Source: Paenibacillus sp. FSL H8-0548
GTDB taxonomy: Bacteria; Bacillota; Bacilli; Paenibacillales; Paenibacillaceae
DNA length: 64,000 bases
Direction: 5' to 3'
Assembly: GCF_038630985.1 (NCBI RefSeq)
Contig: NZ_CP152049.1
Coordinates: 2,189,501-2,253,500, forward strand
In this document: positions 41,801-50,427 of the stretch, piece after piece
How the letters are laid out: the number at the start of each line of letters is the position of its first letter
Position numbering within the stretch: the first letter of the stretch is position 1
Notes under the pieces: generated by a model
Told to the model about the DNA's origin: nothing
Seen by the model: only the letters and a program-made list of their open reading frames with translations
The model's database searches: none
Program-made: the position numbers and the translations under genes

Positions 41801-41830
41801 TTATTAAGCTAATTGGCAGGTTTCGTTGAT
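41801..41830. repeat. GGGCAG-family palindrome (TTGGCAG variant)
   Basis: TTATTAAGCTAATTGGCAGG then TTTCGTTGAT; the right arm is degraded. Confidence 0.5.
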
Positions 41831-41925
41831 ACTCACATGCCAGGGTAGGACTTATTAGTCATCAGTTCTGTTGCAATGCACATTTTATATCGATTTTTAT
41901 TTAATTAATTGGCGGAGATGAGTGC

Positions 41926-42138
41926 ATGTCAAAAAAAATCATAAAACGTATCGTTGATATCATTACAGTATGTACAATTGTGTATGTTTTGTATTTAGGC
42001 TATTTTGTATTTTTTGATAAACTCATGGTTCCTTATGAAATTACTTCACTATATGTAAAAATGGGGTATGCGTTTACCGCATTATTTATTATTTTGATTA
42101 TAAGATGTAGGAGGGACTTATGCGGAAGACAGAAATAG
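41926..42138 (+). CDS. Small two-TM membrane protein
   Basis: 70 aa with two hydrophobic segments (IITVCTIVYVLYLGYFVFF; MGYAFTALFIILIIRC) and basic ends. GGCGGAG lies upstream of ATG 41926. It overlaps the start of the grpB-type gene by 19 bp, so both may be co-translated. No family recognised. Confidence 0.6.
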   Translation: MSKKIIKRIVDIITVCTIVYVLYLGYFVFFDKLMVPYEITSLYVKMGYAFTALFIILIIRCRRDLCGRQK

Positions 42139-42641
42139 TGGCTTGGACGGAAAAGTGGAATGAGCTGTACGCCATAGAATCAGATATAATTAGTCGGATT
42201 TTTATTAATGAAATGATTGTTATTTATCATATTGGAAGTACATCTGTCCCTCAAATTGGTTATTCAAAACCAATTATTGATATATTGCTTGTCGTTAAAG
42301 ACATAGAGCGGGTTGATCTCTGTAACGAAAAAATGGCTGATATTGGTTATTCTGTTCGAGGTGAGCAGGGAATAGTAGGAAGACGGTATTTTACAAAGGG
42401 TGGGAGTAGTAGAACCCATCACGTGCATATATACCAGACTGGGAATATAAACATTCAACAGCATTTAAACTTTAAAGGATATTTACTTTCACACTCTGAA
42501 GACGCAAAAAAGTACGGAGAACTGAAACTGAAATTAGCTAATGAGTTTCCAGATGACACACATAAATACCAAGAAGGTAAGGAATCTTTTGTTAATGAGC
42601 TAGTAGAAAAGTCCATGACATGGGCTTCGTCTCTTAGATAA
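42120..42641 (+). CDS. GrpB family protein (nucleotidyltransferase-like)
   Basis: 173 aa UPF0157. VIYHIGSTSVPQIGYSKPII then DILLVVKDIE is the nucleotidyltransferase-fold signature (GSTSVPGL-type motif and D-I-x-V), followed by THHVHIYQTGNINIQQHLNF and the C-terminal helices. GGAGG precedes ATG 42120. Often annotated as a glutamate-rich protein or dephospho-CoA kinase-associated; activity unproven. Confidence 0.88.
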   Translation: MRKTEIVAWTEKWNELYAIESDIISRIFINEMIVIYHIGSTSVPQIGYSKPIIDILLVVKDIERVDLCNEKMADIGYSVRGEQGIVGRRYFTKGGSSRTHHVHIYQTGNINIQQHLNFKGYLLSHSEDAKKYGELKLKLANEFPDDTHKYQEGKESFVNELVEKSMTWASSLR

Positions 42642-42829
42642 CAAAAAGATATTGGTGTTAAGGGTAGATCCAGAAAGTTATTAACCTATACCAGCTAAAG
42701 GCTTGTCAAGATTACCATTAAAATGACCTTAAATCTTACGTTATAGTTAAAATCGGCAAGTCAAATAACCCTCCAATTCACACTACGGTTTGGAAGCTAA
42801 ACCACTCCTAGTAAGCGCGTGCTCTGTAC

Positions 42830-43036
42830 ATGCTTCTAGTTTTCCTAAAAATCAAAAGTTCAGCAGCAGACGGCACAGAGGGATATGAGCTAAAAAAAGA
42901 TTTAGATGGTGACCAACCAAAGACGCCCGAGGAAGCATTGGCCATACAGAAAAGTAGACCTCCGGGTGGTCGTGATATCCCACTATATGATGTTGATGGT
43001 AAAACCGTAATTGATGTCTTTCAAATTGGATCATAG
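42830..43036 (+). pseudogene. C-terminal remnant of an unrecognised protein
   Basis: 68 codons. The part TPEEALAIQKSRPPGGRDIP then LYDVDGKTVIDVFQIG looks like a genuine conserved C-terminus, but the N-terminus is short, there is no ribosome site and an in-frame stop lies at 42812. The 42642-42829 stretch upstream shows nothing else. Confidence 0.35.
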
Positions 43037-43061
43037 ATTTCGGCAATCGACACCATTGATT

Positions 43062-44372
43062 CTAAATCGTAATTTGGATTAGCAGCTTTCCTTGTTCGTA
43101 TTGGAAATAGATATCGCCTTGATATTTCTCAACCGTTCTTTTAATAATCGTTAAACCGTTGCCCCTCAAACCATCCGTATTATTTTGCGTTGTAAAACCA
43201 TATTGGAATAAGCTCTTTTCTTCATTACTCGAAAGCTCAGCAGTATTCTCAACAGCAAATAGATATTTCGTGCCGTCTGATTTACAAATAACACGAATGA
43301 ATTTAGGTTGTTCTCCTTTATAAGTCTCAACTGCTTCAATTGAATTATCTATAAGATTGGCAAAGATTTTTACCAGATCCATAGACTCTACTCCACTAAA
43401 ATCATTTAAATCAGTTTCAAAATTCATTTGTATATTTTTGGATTGGGCTAATTCCCATTTACTTTGGAACAGAACCAGCAATATCGGGTTTTTAATTCGC
43501 AAGGATAAGTTTAAAGTTTTGGATTCGATTGTTAATCTTTTTAAGTAATCACTAGTTTTATCATATAATTTTAAATCCATAAGTCCATTTAGAACTTGAA
43601 GATGATTCATTAAGTCGTGTCTAGTGGATTTAATGGTGTCGATCACTTTACTTAGCTCCGAAATATATATTTTTTCTGATTCCTGTAAGTCCAGCTTCAA
43701 ACGGAACTTATACCATTTGTTTAAAATGAACACAACAATTAATAAGGTGACTGCAAATAATATATCGATTCCTAAAACATTTCCATTGCTTTGGACAACT
43801 TGCTGACTTACCAGCTCTAAATCATTAGCGTCGATGTCAATCCCAACAACGCCTATCATTTTTCCATCCCCATTATAGAATGGTACGCCAATAGACAGAT
43901 AGGTACCATTATGTTCATCTTTAACAATTTCCGTAAAGTAACTTTGGCCAGCTTTTGCTTGTGAAACCTGAACAGGAGGGACCGTGCATATTAAGCCGAT
44001 TGGCAAATCATCCACACCAGGTGGAAGGGCGGCTACCATTACTTTAGAAATATCACTTTCGTCCAACATTAATATATAGACGTAAAGTGCGTTTATTGGA
44101 TCACGATATTGTTCTAAGAAACGCCTTATATCTTGTCTATTTTCATCATATTCCTTATTAGTTAACCATGTTTGATATAGATCTTTATCGAGGTCATTAG
44201 CAATATCCTCAGCTATCGTAATGTATTGTTTAGCAAGAGCTATTTGCGCTGATTTCCCAGTAGAATAGTTAGAAATAATTAACTTTGAGCTAGTTAGAAC
44301 GCTAAATATAATAATTGAAATAACTATAAAAAATATAATTCTTTTGTTAATAAATAATTTTTTTAGTTTCAT
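43062..44372 (-). CDS. Sensor histidine kinase, GHKL/Spo0B-type (AgrC-CitA-like layout)
   Basis: 436 aa. TM1 (RIIFFIVISIIIFSVLTSSK), an extracellular single-Cache domain (GVPFYNGDGKMIGVVGIDID), TM2 (VLGIDILFAVTLLIVVFIL), then a Spo0B-like alpha-hairpin with the phospho-accepting H252 in STRHDLMNHLQVLNGLMDL, and an HATPase (IFANLIDNSIEAVE as N box; GLRGNGLTIIKRTV as G box). GGAATAGGAAA precedes the ATG. No response regulator adjoins it. AT-rich. Ligand unknown, likely a small organic acid or peptide by family. Confidence 0.87.
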   Translation of the reverse strand: MKLKKLFINKRIIFFIVISIIIFSVLTSSKLIISNYSTGKSAQIALAKQYITIAEDIANDLDKDLYQTWLTNKEYDENRQDIRRFLEQYRDPINALYVYILMLDESDISKVMVAALPPGVDDLPIGLICTVPPVQVSQAKAGQSYFTEIVKDEHNGTYLSIGVPFYNGDGKMIGVVGIDIDANDLELVSQQVVQSNGNVLGIDILFAVTLLIVVFILNKWYKFRLKLDLQESEKIYISELSKVIDTIKSTRHDLMNHLQVLNGLMDLKLYDKTSDYLKRLTIESKTLNLSLRIKNPILLVLFQSKWELAQSKNIQMNFETDLNDFSGVESMDLVKIFANLIDNSIEAVETYKGEQPKFIRVICKSDGTKYLFAVENTAELSSNEEKSLFQYGFTTQNNTDGLRGNGLTIIKRTVEKYQGDIYFQYEQGKLLIQITI

Positions 44373-44615
44373 TTTCCTATTCCTTTTCTTCTATTACTTA
44401 ATCAAATAATATCGGCAACAATGTATCAAATCGTTAGAATTAATGTCTATAAACAATTATAAGGATAATTTTTATTAAATACATCATTAAATTTACAAGC
44501 AAGAAGCCTATTACCAGAAAGATATGATGACTTTATAATATGAGCGGCAGGATACTGACAGTATGTGCTACCATAATGAGGAGTACTAGTGATCTTTATA
44601 TTGGGAGGAATTTGT

Positions 44616-45134
44616 ATGGCATCATATGAGAAGCTTATATTTCCAAAGGTGAATACAGTGGAAGAAATCGCTGAGGTTGCGCGATTGGCAGCAGAAATAT
44701 GGCGCGAATATTATGTATCCATTATTACGATAGAGCAGATTGAATACATGATTGGCAAATACCAAACGATTCCAGCGATTAAGGATCAGATCAATCATCA
44801 GGGCTACGAATATTACTTTATCCAGCACGATGGATCTGCGGTCGGCTATATGTCAGTCAGACAAGAAGAGGAGAAGCTCTTTTTGAGCAAGTTTTATATA
44901 GGAAAGGAGCACAGGGGACGCAGCTATGCAAGCCAAGCGTCGGTATTCCTTGAGCAGTTGTGCAAAGACCGAAATCTAAGTCATATTTGGCTAACGGTCA
45001 ATCGTTATAACGAATCCTCTATTGCGGTATATGAGAAAAAAGGCTTCAAGATCGTACGAGAACAAAGAGCGGATATCGGGAATGGATTTGTCATGGATGA
45101 TTTTATTATGCAAAAAGAAATTTCGGATTCGTAA
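44616..45134 (+). CDS. GNAT family N-acetyltransferase
   Basis: 172 aa GCN5-fold. Acetyl-CoA loop in LSKFYIGKEHRGRSYASQAS, then LSHIWLTVNRYNESSIAVYE and KKGFKIVREQ. ATG 44616 has GGGAGG 8 nt upstream; the frame extends nine codons up without a ribosome site. Substrate unknown; the pattern fits ribosomal- or small-molecule acetyltransferases. A terminator follows. Confidence 0.9.
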   Translation: MASYEKLIFPKVNTVEEIAEVARLAAEIWREYYVSIITIEQIEYMIGKYQTIPAIKDQINHQGYEYYFIQHDGSAVGYMSVRQEEEKLFLSKFYIGKEHRGRSYASQASVFLEQLCKDRNLSHIWLTVNRYNESSIAVYEKKGFKIVREQRADIGNGFVMDDFIMQKEISDS

Positions 45135-45153
45135 GCGAAAATTATGAGAACTA

Positions 45154-45183
45154 GGCTGCTGGCATAAATCGGCAGCCTTTTTC
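45154..45183 (+). terminator. Terminator of the GNAT gene
   Basis: AGGCTGC, 12-nt loop, GCAGCCT and TTTT. Confidence 0.85.
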
Positions 45184-45261
45184 GTTGTATAGGAAACTAT
45201 GGATTCTCCGAACCTGTTAATAACGATGCTGCTCCAGCAGCCGGAGAGGGGATAACGAAAG

Positions 45262-45446
45262 CTAACGGAAACCAGAGACGCTAAAGTGCGATTTTTGGTT
45301 AGCGTCACATTTTAACGGAAGTGGGAGACGCTATTACGCAGAAATGAAGCGATATCGTGTATCTTTTGTACGAATAGAGGCCCGTGTTTCCGTTACAATC
45401 TTGAAACGACATATATAGGCGATTTAGCGTCTCTGGTTTCCGTTAG
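45262..45446. repeat. Structured repeat with perfect 24-bp terminal inverted repeats
   Basis: CTAACGGAAACCAGAGACGC plus TAAA at 45262-45285 is exactly inverted at 45423-45446. Between them are an imperfect copy (TAACGGAAGTGGGAGACGCT near 45312) and an inverted half (GTTTCCGTTA near 45389). No coding frame and no obvious target duplication. Confidence 0.85.
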
Positions 45447-45697
45447 AAGTCCGAGCTGACGCGTCTGCGATGTGTAATCACCTGTAAGGGTGATTTTGTT
45501 CCGCTAACGAACAGATTTATGCAGCGACCTGCGTAAGTGCTCACAAATCGTTAGGTTAAAGGAGGATTTAAAATCATGACAGGCATTTAGAATTAACAAA
45601 CAAGATTGGGCTCTTCTGAAATCCGTGAAGGATGCGAAAAAGGAACGATGGGCTGCTCTGTTTGTAGAGGATGAATGAAATCGATGGTGAGGCTGAT

Positions 45698-45922
45698 TTA
45701 TTCGCCGATTTTAAGAGCCTTGCTTCTATACTGCAGAGGGGTACACCCGGTCAGCTTGCGGAACAGGGCATGGAAAAATTTTAGATCGGTATAGCCGATA
45801 CGTCCAACGATTTCGTTGACGGGCAGGTCCGTCGTCTCCAGCATGACGCAGCTTCTCTGAATGCGGACATGCTGCACATAACGGTTAAAGGTTTGTCCGG
45901 TGGCTTGCTTGAAAAGCTGCAT
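45698..45922 (-). pseudogene. C-terminal AraC-type DNA-binding fragment
   Basis: MQLFKQATGQTFNRYVQHVR, DLPVNEIVGRIGYTDLKFFH and ALFRKLTGCTPLQYRSKA give most of the AraC double HTH. The sensor half is missing; the sequence switches near 45930 to a fragment of another gene on the opposite strand. Confidence 0.75.
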
Positions 45923-45928
45923 GGCGAC

Positions 45929-46135
45929 AGTCCGATGCGGATCCGCTTTCTGCAGACGATTCTGGAGACAGCACCCGAAAACTATAAGCCGATCCCTGAG
46001 GTATACGATGTGCCAACCATTGGAATTGAAGGAGAGTACTATCTCCAATACTGTGGCATTCACCATCCGGCTTATCGGATTATTGAGCTGCCGGATAAGA
46101 TTTATCAGGCCGTTAGACTGACACGCGTGTCTTAA
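45929..46135 (+). pseudogene. C-terminal DUF5605-like fragment of a glycoside hydrolase
   Basis: MRIRFLQTILETAPENYKPI followed by GIEGEYYLQYCGIHHPAYRI and IELPDKIYQAVRL matches the C-terminal DUF5605 region of putative DUF5060-type glycosidases. The catalytic part is absent. It abuts the AraC fragment, so an intact AraC/glycosidase pair was probably lost by deletion or rearrangement. Confidence 0.55.
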
Positions 46136-46317
46136 TGTGGCAGCAGCAGGTACATATGAAGAAAAAGGAGCTAGTTGGTCGAACCTTTAATCATATTTTC
46201 AGAGATTATCATTTCGAAAAGTATTTCCAGACAAATGCAATGACGAAAGAAAAATGTAGATATTTTTTTGATATAATAAGAGTAATGAATGTAGAACAGG
46301 TTAAATAAGGAGAAAAC

Positions 46318-47556
46318 ATGAATAGTTACGATTTTTTACCGATTATACTAGGCAGCGATGAAAATGCATATGGAAACGTTAGACTTATCCATGAGACTTA
46401 CCAGATCAAGCCACTGCTGCTGTGCAGCCGGCTGTTAATTCCAACGATGAACAGCAAATTGTTTGATCTCATTCAAATCGATCGATTTGACCATGAGGAC
46501 GTGTTTCCGGGTGCTCTGCTCTCCATATTGGAAAAACACATCGCTCCGAACAGAAAACTAGTCGTCATTCCTTGCTCGGATTATTATGCGGGCATGTTGT
46601 CACGGCATTATAGCAAATTCAAAGGGCTTATCGAGAATCATTTTATTTCTGAGGCTTTGCTTGATACGTTTGATACAAAAGATAAATTTTATAAACTTTG
46701 TGAAAAATATGGACTGGATTATCCGAAAACGATTGTTTGTGAGCCGCATGAGCGTGAAAGAGCGCTGGAACAAATGGAGTTTCAATATCCAATCGTCGTA
46801 AAGCCCGAAAACAGCAATGCCTACGCATATTTACATTGTCATTTTGAAGGCAAAAAGAAGGTGTTTTTCTTTAGCACTAAGGACGAGTATTTATCAATGG
46901 TCAAAAACATGAATACTTCCGATTATAAAGGAAAGCTAATTATACAAGAATTTATCCCTGGCGGGGATAGTTCGATGCGTGTCATCAATAGCTACTCTGA
47001 CGATAACGGGAAAGTGAAAATGATGTGTCTCGGCCAGCCGGTGCTTGAGGAATATGCGCCGAAAACACTTGGCAACTACGCTGCGATTATTTGTCGCTCA
47101 GATATGGACATTTATCAGAAAGTAAAGGAATTTCTTGAACAGATCGGTTATGTCGGTTTTTCCAATATCGATATGAAGTATGACAGCAGAACAGGCAAAT
47201 ATATGATGTTCGAAATTAATCCGCGACTTGGCAGAAGTAGTTTTTTTGTCAGGGCAGCTGGACTTAATATGATAGCTGCGCTGATAGATAATGTTGTCTA
47301 TGGCAAAGACGAAGACTGCGTATATAGTGACAAAACAGCCCTTTGGACAAATGTACCGAAAGTCGTATTGCGAAAATATGTAACTGAACCGGCATTATCT
47401 GATGAAATTAATAAGCTGTACAAACAGAAAAAAGTGCTCAAATCACTTTGGTATAAAAAGGACCTGAACTTGAAGCGTATTTTAAGAGTTTCAAGGTATT
47501 ATTTCGGACATATAAATAATTTCCGGCGATATTATTTTAACAAGGACAAGCTGTAA
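46318..47556 (+). CDS. ATP-grasp superfamily carboxylate-amine ligase-like protein
   Basis: 412 aa. N-terminal Rossmann-like pre-ATP-grasp region (about 1-115), then ATP-grasp: KFYKLCEKYGLDYPKT, YPIVVKPENSN (ATP-binding Lys), KLIIQEFIPGGDSS, VGFSNIDMKYD and YMMFEINPRLGRSS (Mg-binding Glu and Asn). The basic C-terminus is Tyr/Arg-rich. Relatives (COG3919) include D-aspartate ligases and peptide-forming enzymes. AAGGAG precedes ATG 46318. It stands alone, with no obvious substrate genes, so product is unknown. Confidence 0.83.
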   Translation: MNSYDFLPIILGSDENAYGNVRLIHETYQIKPLLLCSRLLIPTMNSKLFDLIQIDRFDHEDVFPGALLSILEKHIAPNRKLVVIPCSDYYAGMLSRHYSKFKGLIENHFISEALLDTFDTKDKFYKLCEKYGLDYPKTIVCEPHERERALEQMEFQYPIVVKPENSNAYAYLHCHFEGKKKVFFFSTKDEYLSMVKNMNTSDYKGKLIIQEFIPGGDSSMRVINSYSDDNGKVKMMCLGQPVLEEYAPKTLGNYAAIICRSDMDIYQKVKEFLEQIGYVGFSNIDMKYDSRTGKYMMFEINPRLGRSSFFVRAAGLNMIAALIDNVVYGKDEDCVYSDKTALWTNVPKVVLRKYVTEPALSDEINKLYKQKKVLKSLWYKKDLNLKRILRVSRYYFGHINNFRRYYFNKDKL

Positions 47557-47633
47557 CCATCGATTATAATGAGAGTCTGGACCGGTTGATTTTCAATAGG
47601 TTAGTGTGTATCTCTCGGAAAAGGGTTTAGAGC

Positions 47634-48581
47634 ATGAACAAAACAGATCGTTTATTAGCTATAGTGCTTGAGCTGCAGCGTAATGAAGTGTTACGAGCCG
47701 AGGATTTGGCCGCTACATTTGAAACAAGCGTGAGAACCATTTACAGGGATATTCAGGCTTTGAGTGAAGCTGGCGTAACCGTGATAGGGGCACCTGGACA
47801 GGGATACTCCTTAATGGAGGGGTATTTTCTGCCGCCAGTCAGTTTCACGGTTGAAGAAGCAGTAACGTTACTCATCGGAACAGATTTTATCGAGCATTGG
47901 TTTGATATCCACTATGGCAGCAAGTCTCGAACCTCTAGAGGGAAGATTGAAGCTATCCTGCCGGAACCGATCCGCAAGGAGGCATCCCGGATTCGCAAGA
48001 GCTTTCGGTTGCTCACTTCTGCTGAGGGTGCAGTACGAATGCAAGAGAAGGCATACTTGGAAGCGATTCGTCGAGCGATATTAGAGGAAAGGAAAATCAG
48101 TTTCCGCTATTCCAAAAGAATCGCCGAAGTGGATGGGAACCGCCAAAGTGTTCGTACGGTTGCTCCTTATGGACTTGTGCTTCACCAAGGTTCATGGGTA
48201 CTCATTGCATGGTGTGAATTGCGTCAAGACATCCGGCATTTCCGGTTGTCACGGATGACGGAGCTAATCGATCTGGAAGAAAGATTTATGCTGCCAGCAG
48301 ATTTTCAATTGAATGTATATCAGCCGCCAGACGATCGCAACATCCTTGTGCGCATCCAGGTCCAGCCGGATATTGCTGATAAGGTAAGGGAATCAAACAA
48401 CTTCTATACAGAAACCATAGAGAACCATCCGGAAGGGATGCTGGTGACCTTTCGCGTTCGACAGCCTGAGGAATTGCTGCAATGGGTGCTCGGTTGGGGT
48501 GGCGGAGTGGTTGTGCTGGAACCGGAATCCTTCCGACATCAAATTAGAAATGAAATAGAAAAAATGTTAAAACGCTACTGA
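47634..48581 (+). CDS. YafY-type transcriptional regulator with WYL domain
   Basis: 315 aa. N-terminal HTH_11 (RLLAIVLELQRNEVLRAEDL; TSVRTIYRDIQALSEAGV), a WYL domain (RTVAPYGLVLHQGSWVLIAW, where the WYL tripeptide is WVL) and a C-terminal WCX region. The role is usually to sense a nucleic acid or nucleotide ligand and control a neighbouring gene; the DinB gene downstream is a candidate target. Its stop codon lies within the stem of the terminator. Confidence 0.88.
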   Translation: MNKTDRLLAIVLELQRNEVLRAEDLAATFETSVRTIYRDIQALSEAGVTVIGAPGQGYSLMEGYFLPPVSFTVEEAVTLLIGTDFIEHWFDIHYGSKSRTSRGKIEAILPEPIRKEASRIRKSFRLLTSAEGAVRMQEKAYLEAIRRAILEERKISFRYSKRIAEVDGNRQSVRTVAPYGLVLHQGSWVLIAWCELRQDIRHFRLSRMTELIDLEERFMLPADFQLNVYQPPDDRNILVRIQVQPDIADKVRESNNFYTETIENHPEGMLVTFRVRQPEELLQWVLGWGGGVVVLEPESFRHQIRNEIEKMLKRY

Positions 48582-48606
48582 CATAATGGTGTCAGTAGCG
48601 TTTTTG
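48571..48606 (+). terminator. Terminator overlapping the end of the WYL regulator gene
   Basis: Perfect 13-bp stem AACGCTACTGACA/TGTCAGTAGCGTT with 6-nt loop and five T. Confidence 0.9.
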
Positions 48607-48646
48607 TATACTTAGATAAAAAGATGAGTAAAGGCGATGATACAAG

Positions 48647-49192
48647 ATGATTACAACAAAGGAAGCATTACAACGATTTGAGGAAACTGCGACACATTAT
48701 ATTCATGAATTGGATCAATTCAGTCTAGAGCAGCTGAGGGATAAACAAAGTGACAACGAGTGGTCGATCGGACAGATGTTTCAGCATCTCATTAGATCGG
48801 CGCTTGATATGCAGCTTCGCAATATTGATCAAAGCCTGATACCAAGCCAAGATCCTCTGATATCTCCAACGGAAAAAACCGAGGTTGGTGCAGCTATATT
48901 TGCTCAAGGAAGCTTCCCGCCCATTCGTATTCATGTTCCGCCTTCCCCTCAATATACGCCAGAGCAGCCGGAAAACAAAGAGCAGCTCATTCAAGGCTTA
49001 CAGACTGTCATCCAGAGAATGAAGGAGATTGAACCTGCCCTTGAGAAAATGTCCAAACAAAATACAGTGTCTCATCCAAGATTCGGTGGACTGTGTGCGG
49101 AGGAATGGTTTCTGCTTGTTGAAATGCACTACCGTCATCATCTTCTGCAGCTGGACCGTTTAAAAAAAGGATTGCTGCGGGAAGCTACTTAA
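48647..49192 (+). CDS. DinB family protein
   Basis: 181 aa four-helix DinB/YfiT fold. Metal-binding histidines are suggested by EWSIGQMFQHLIRSALDM and VEMHYRHHLLQLDRLKKG. ATG 48647 follows AAGGCGATGATACAAG. Some members are thiol (bacillithiol) transferases; function here is not proven. Confidence 0.85.
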   Translation: MITTKEALQRFEETATHYIHELDQFSLEQLRDKQSDNEWSIGQMFQHLIRSALDMQLRNIDQSLIPSQDPLISPTEKTEVGAAIFAQGSFPPIRIHVPPSPQYTPEQPENKEQLIQGLQTVIQRMKEIEPALEKMSKQNTVSHPRFGGLCAEEWFLLVEMHYRHHLLQLDRLKKGLLREAT

Positions 49193-49435
49193 CTTAGAAA
49201 AGGAAGGGAATTATAGGTATGCAATGAGCAGATCTCTAACAATTATAATCACCCAGCCGAGATGATCGAATCATATAGCAAGAATAATTAAGTTGTCGTT
49301 ATAGTAACGAGTACCGATAGTTCAATTTGCAACATGAAAGACGGCAATCGCTTAGTCATCCAAGGAAAATGAATAAATTAATGGAAATCCATCATAATAG
49401 TCAAGAACACCTACCTATCGAATGGAGGATAAAGC

Positions 49436-49618
49436 ATGCTCAATAACCTTGAGAGTAACTATGATTGTGCCAATGCGGGAGATGATTTGCATCAACTCAA
49501 GCAGGAGCTCGAATCGCTTCGTGAACAGCAAGTAGAAGACAATGAATCACAAGAAACGATCAATCGTCTCGAAAATCAAATCTCGTTCATATTAAACAAA
49601 TGTGATATCACCCATTAG
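49436..49618 (+). CDS. Small coiled-coil protein
   Basis: 60 aa; LKQELESLREQQVEDNESQE followed by TINRLENQISFILNK suggests two helices of a hairpin. Length and helix pattern recall Spo0E-type aspartyl-phosphate phosphatases, but the SxxxD motif is not convincing. GGAGG lies 8 nt before ATG 49436 and a strong terminator follows, which supports a real gene. Confidence 0.6.
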   Translation: MLNNLESNYDCANAGDDLHQLKQELESLREQQVEDNESQETINRLENQISFILNKCDITH

Positions 49619-49632
49619 CCTGAATTTGAATA

Positions 49633-49690
49633 AACAACGAATCCCTTTCTTTACCCGATTAAGTGGTGAAGCAGGGGATTCGTTGTTTTA
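49633..49690 (+). terminator. Terminator of the small coiled-coil gene
   Basis: AACAACGAATCCC and GGGATTCGTTGTT form a 13-bp stem around a 29-nt loop, then TTTAA. Confidence 0.75.
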
Positions 49691-49770
49691 AACGTGTAAT
49701 CATATTTATTATTGTCCTTTATTCACAACAAGAGCCTATAAACTTTTCCATATTTAGATAAGAAGTGTAT

Positions 49771-50427
49771 CTAATTCTCTCTGGATTTATAGATCGTTCT
49801 AATGATGACTTCAGGAATGAACAGCAGCAGCGCTATAGATCCGTAGACGCCAATAGTGTAACTGTCAGCGTAACCGAGACCGAATCCCTGCTCAAAAAGT
49901 AGAGTGATAAGATGAATCGCCATATTCGTAAAACAAAAGGCGTAGCTGCGAATCATCCAGTTCCGGTGGCGGATCATGCGTTTCTTTAAGATTTGGACAA
50001 GCGCTGTAATGGTAATAATCGGCCAAATCATATTGAGCAAATTAAATCCCATACTGCTGATTTTTCCGCCAGTTGCATAAGGCGCCATATAGCCGGAGGT
50101 GATCACGACAAGAAGGACGGATACGATATATACATATCCGTTCATACGATGCAGCTTGCGGCTTTTTTTAAAAATACGATTAGAGAAATTGAGTAGCCCC
50201 GAGGCCATGGCCAGACATGCGAATGCGACATGCACATACATCACGTTTAACCAGACCGGGAGTTTAATCGGGCGTTTAAGTCCGGTTTTATGGCTTAGAA
50301 AACCCGTAGCCTCTGGATCGATGAAATAATTTTTCGCTAAGGCATACAGAATAAACAGGATACTGAGACTGACTAAAACTCCGAATAGCTTGTTCCGATT
50401 TTTCATGTCATCCAACCTATTTCCCAT
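49771..50427 (-). CDS. DUF2306 membrane protein
   Basis: 218 aa, five to six TM segments (LFGVLVSLSILFILYALAK; VMYVHVAFACLAMASGLL; YIVSVLLVVITSGYMAPY and more) with HRMNGYVYI and RHRNWMIRSYAF, the DUF2306 signature. The start overlaps the upstream stop (TAATG), so it is translationally coupled to the DJ-1/PfpI gene. Function unknown, possibly haem- or quinone-related by analogy to cytochrome-b561-like folds. Confidence 0.85.
   Translation of the reverse strand: MGNRLDDMKNRNKLFGVLVSLSILFILYALAKNYFIDPEATGFLSHKTGLKRPIKLPVWLNVMYVHVAFACLAMASGLLNFSNRIFKKSRKLHRMNGYVYIVSVLLVVITSGYMAPYATGGKISSMGFNLLNMIWPIITITALVQILKKRMIRHRNWMIRSYAFCFTNMAIHLITLLFEQGFGLGYADSYTIGVYGSIALLLFIPEVIIRTIYKSREN

Noticed and set aside
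28356..41830. Integron attC cassette array
   Set aside because: The palindromes do not fit the attC core (RYYYAAC...GTTRRRY) and no integron integrase is present in the window. Kept only as a cassette-like analogy.
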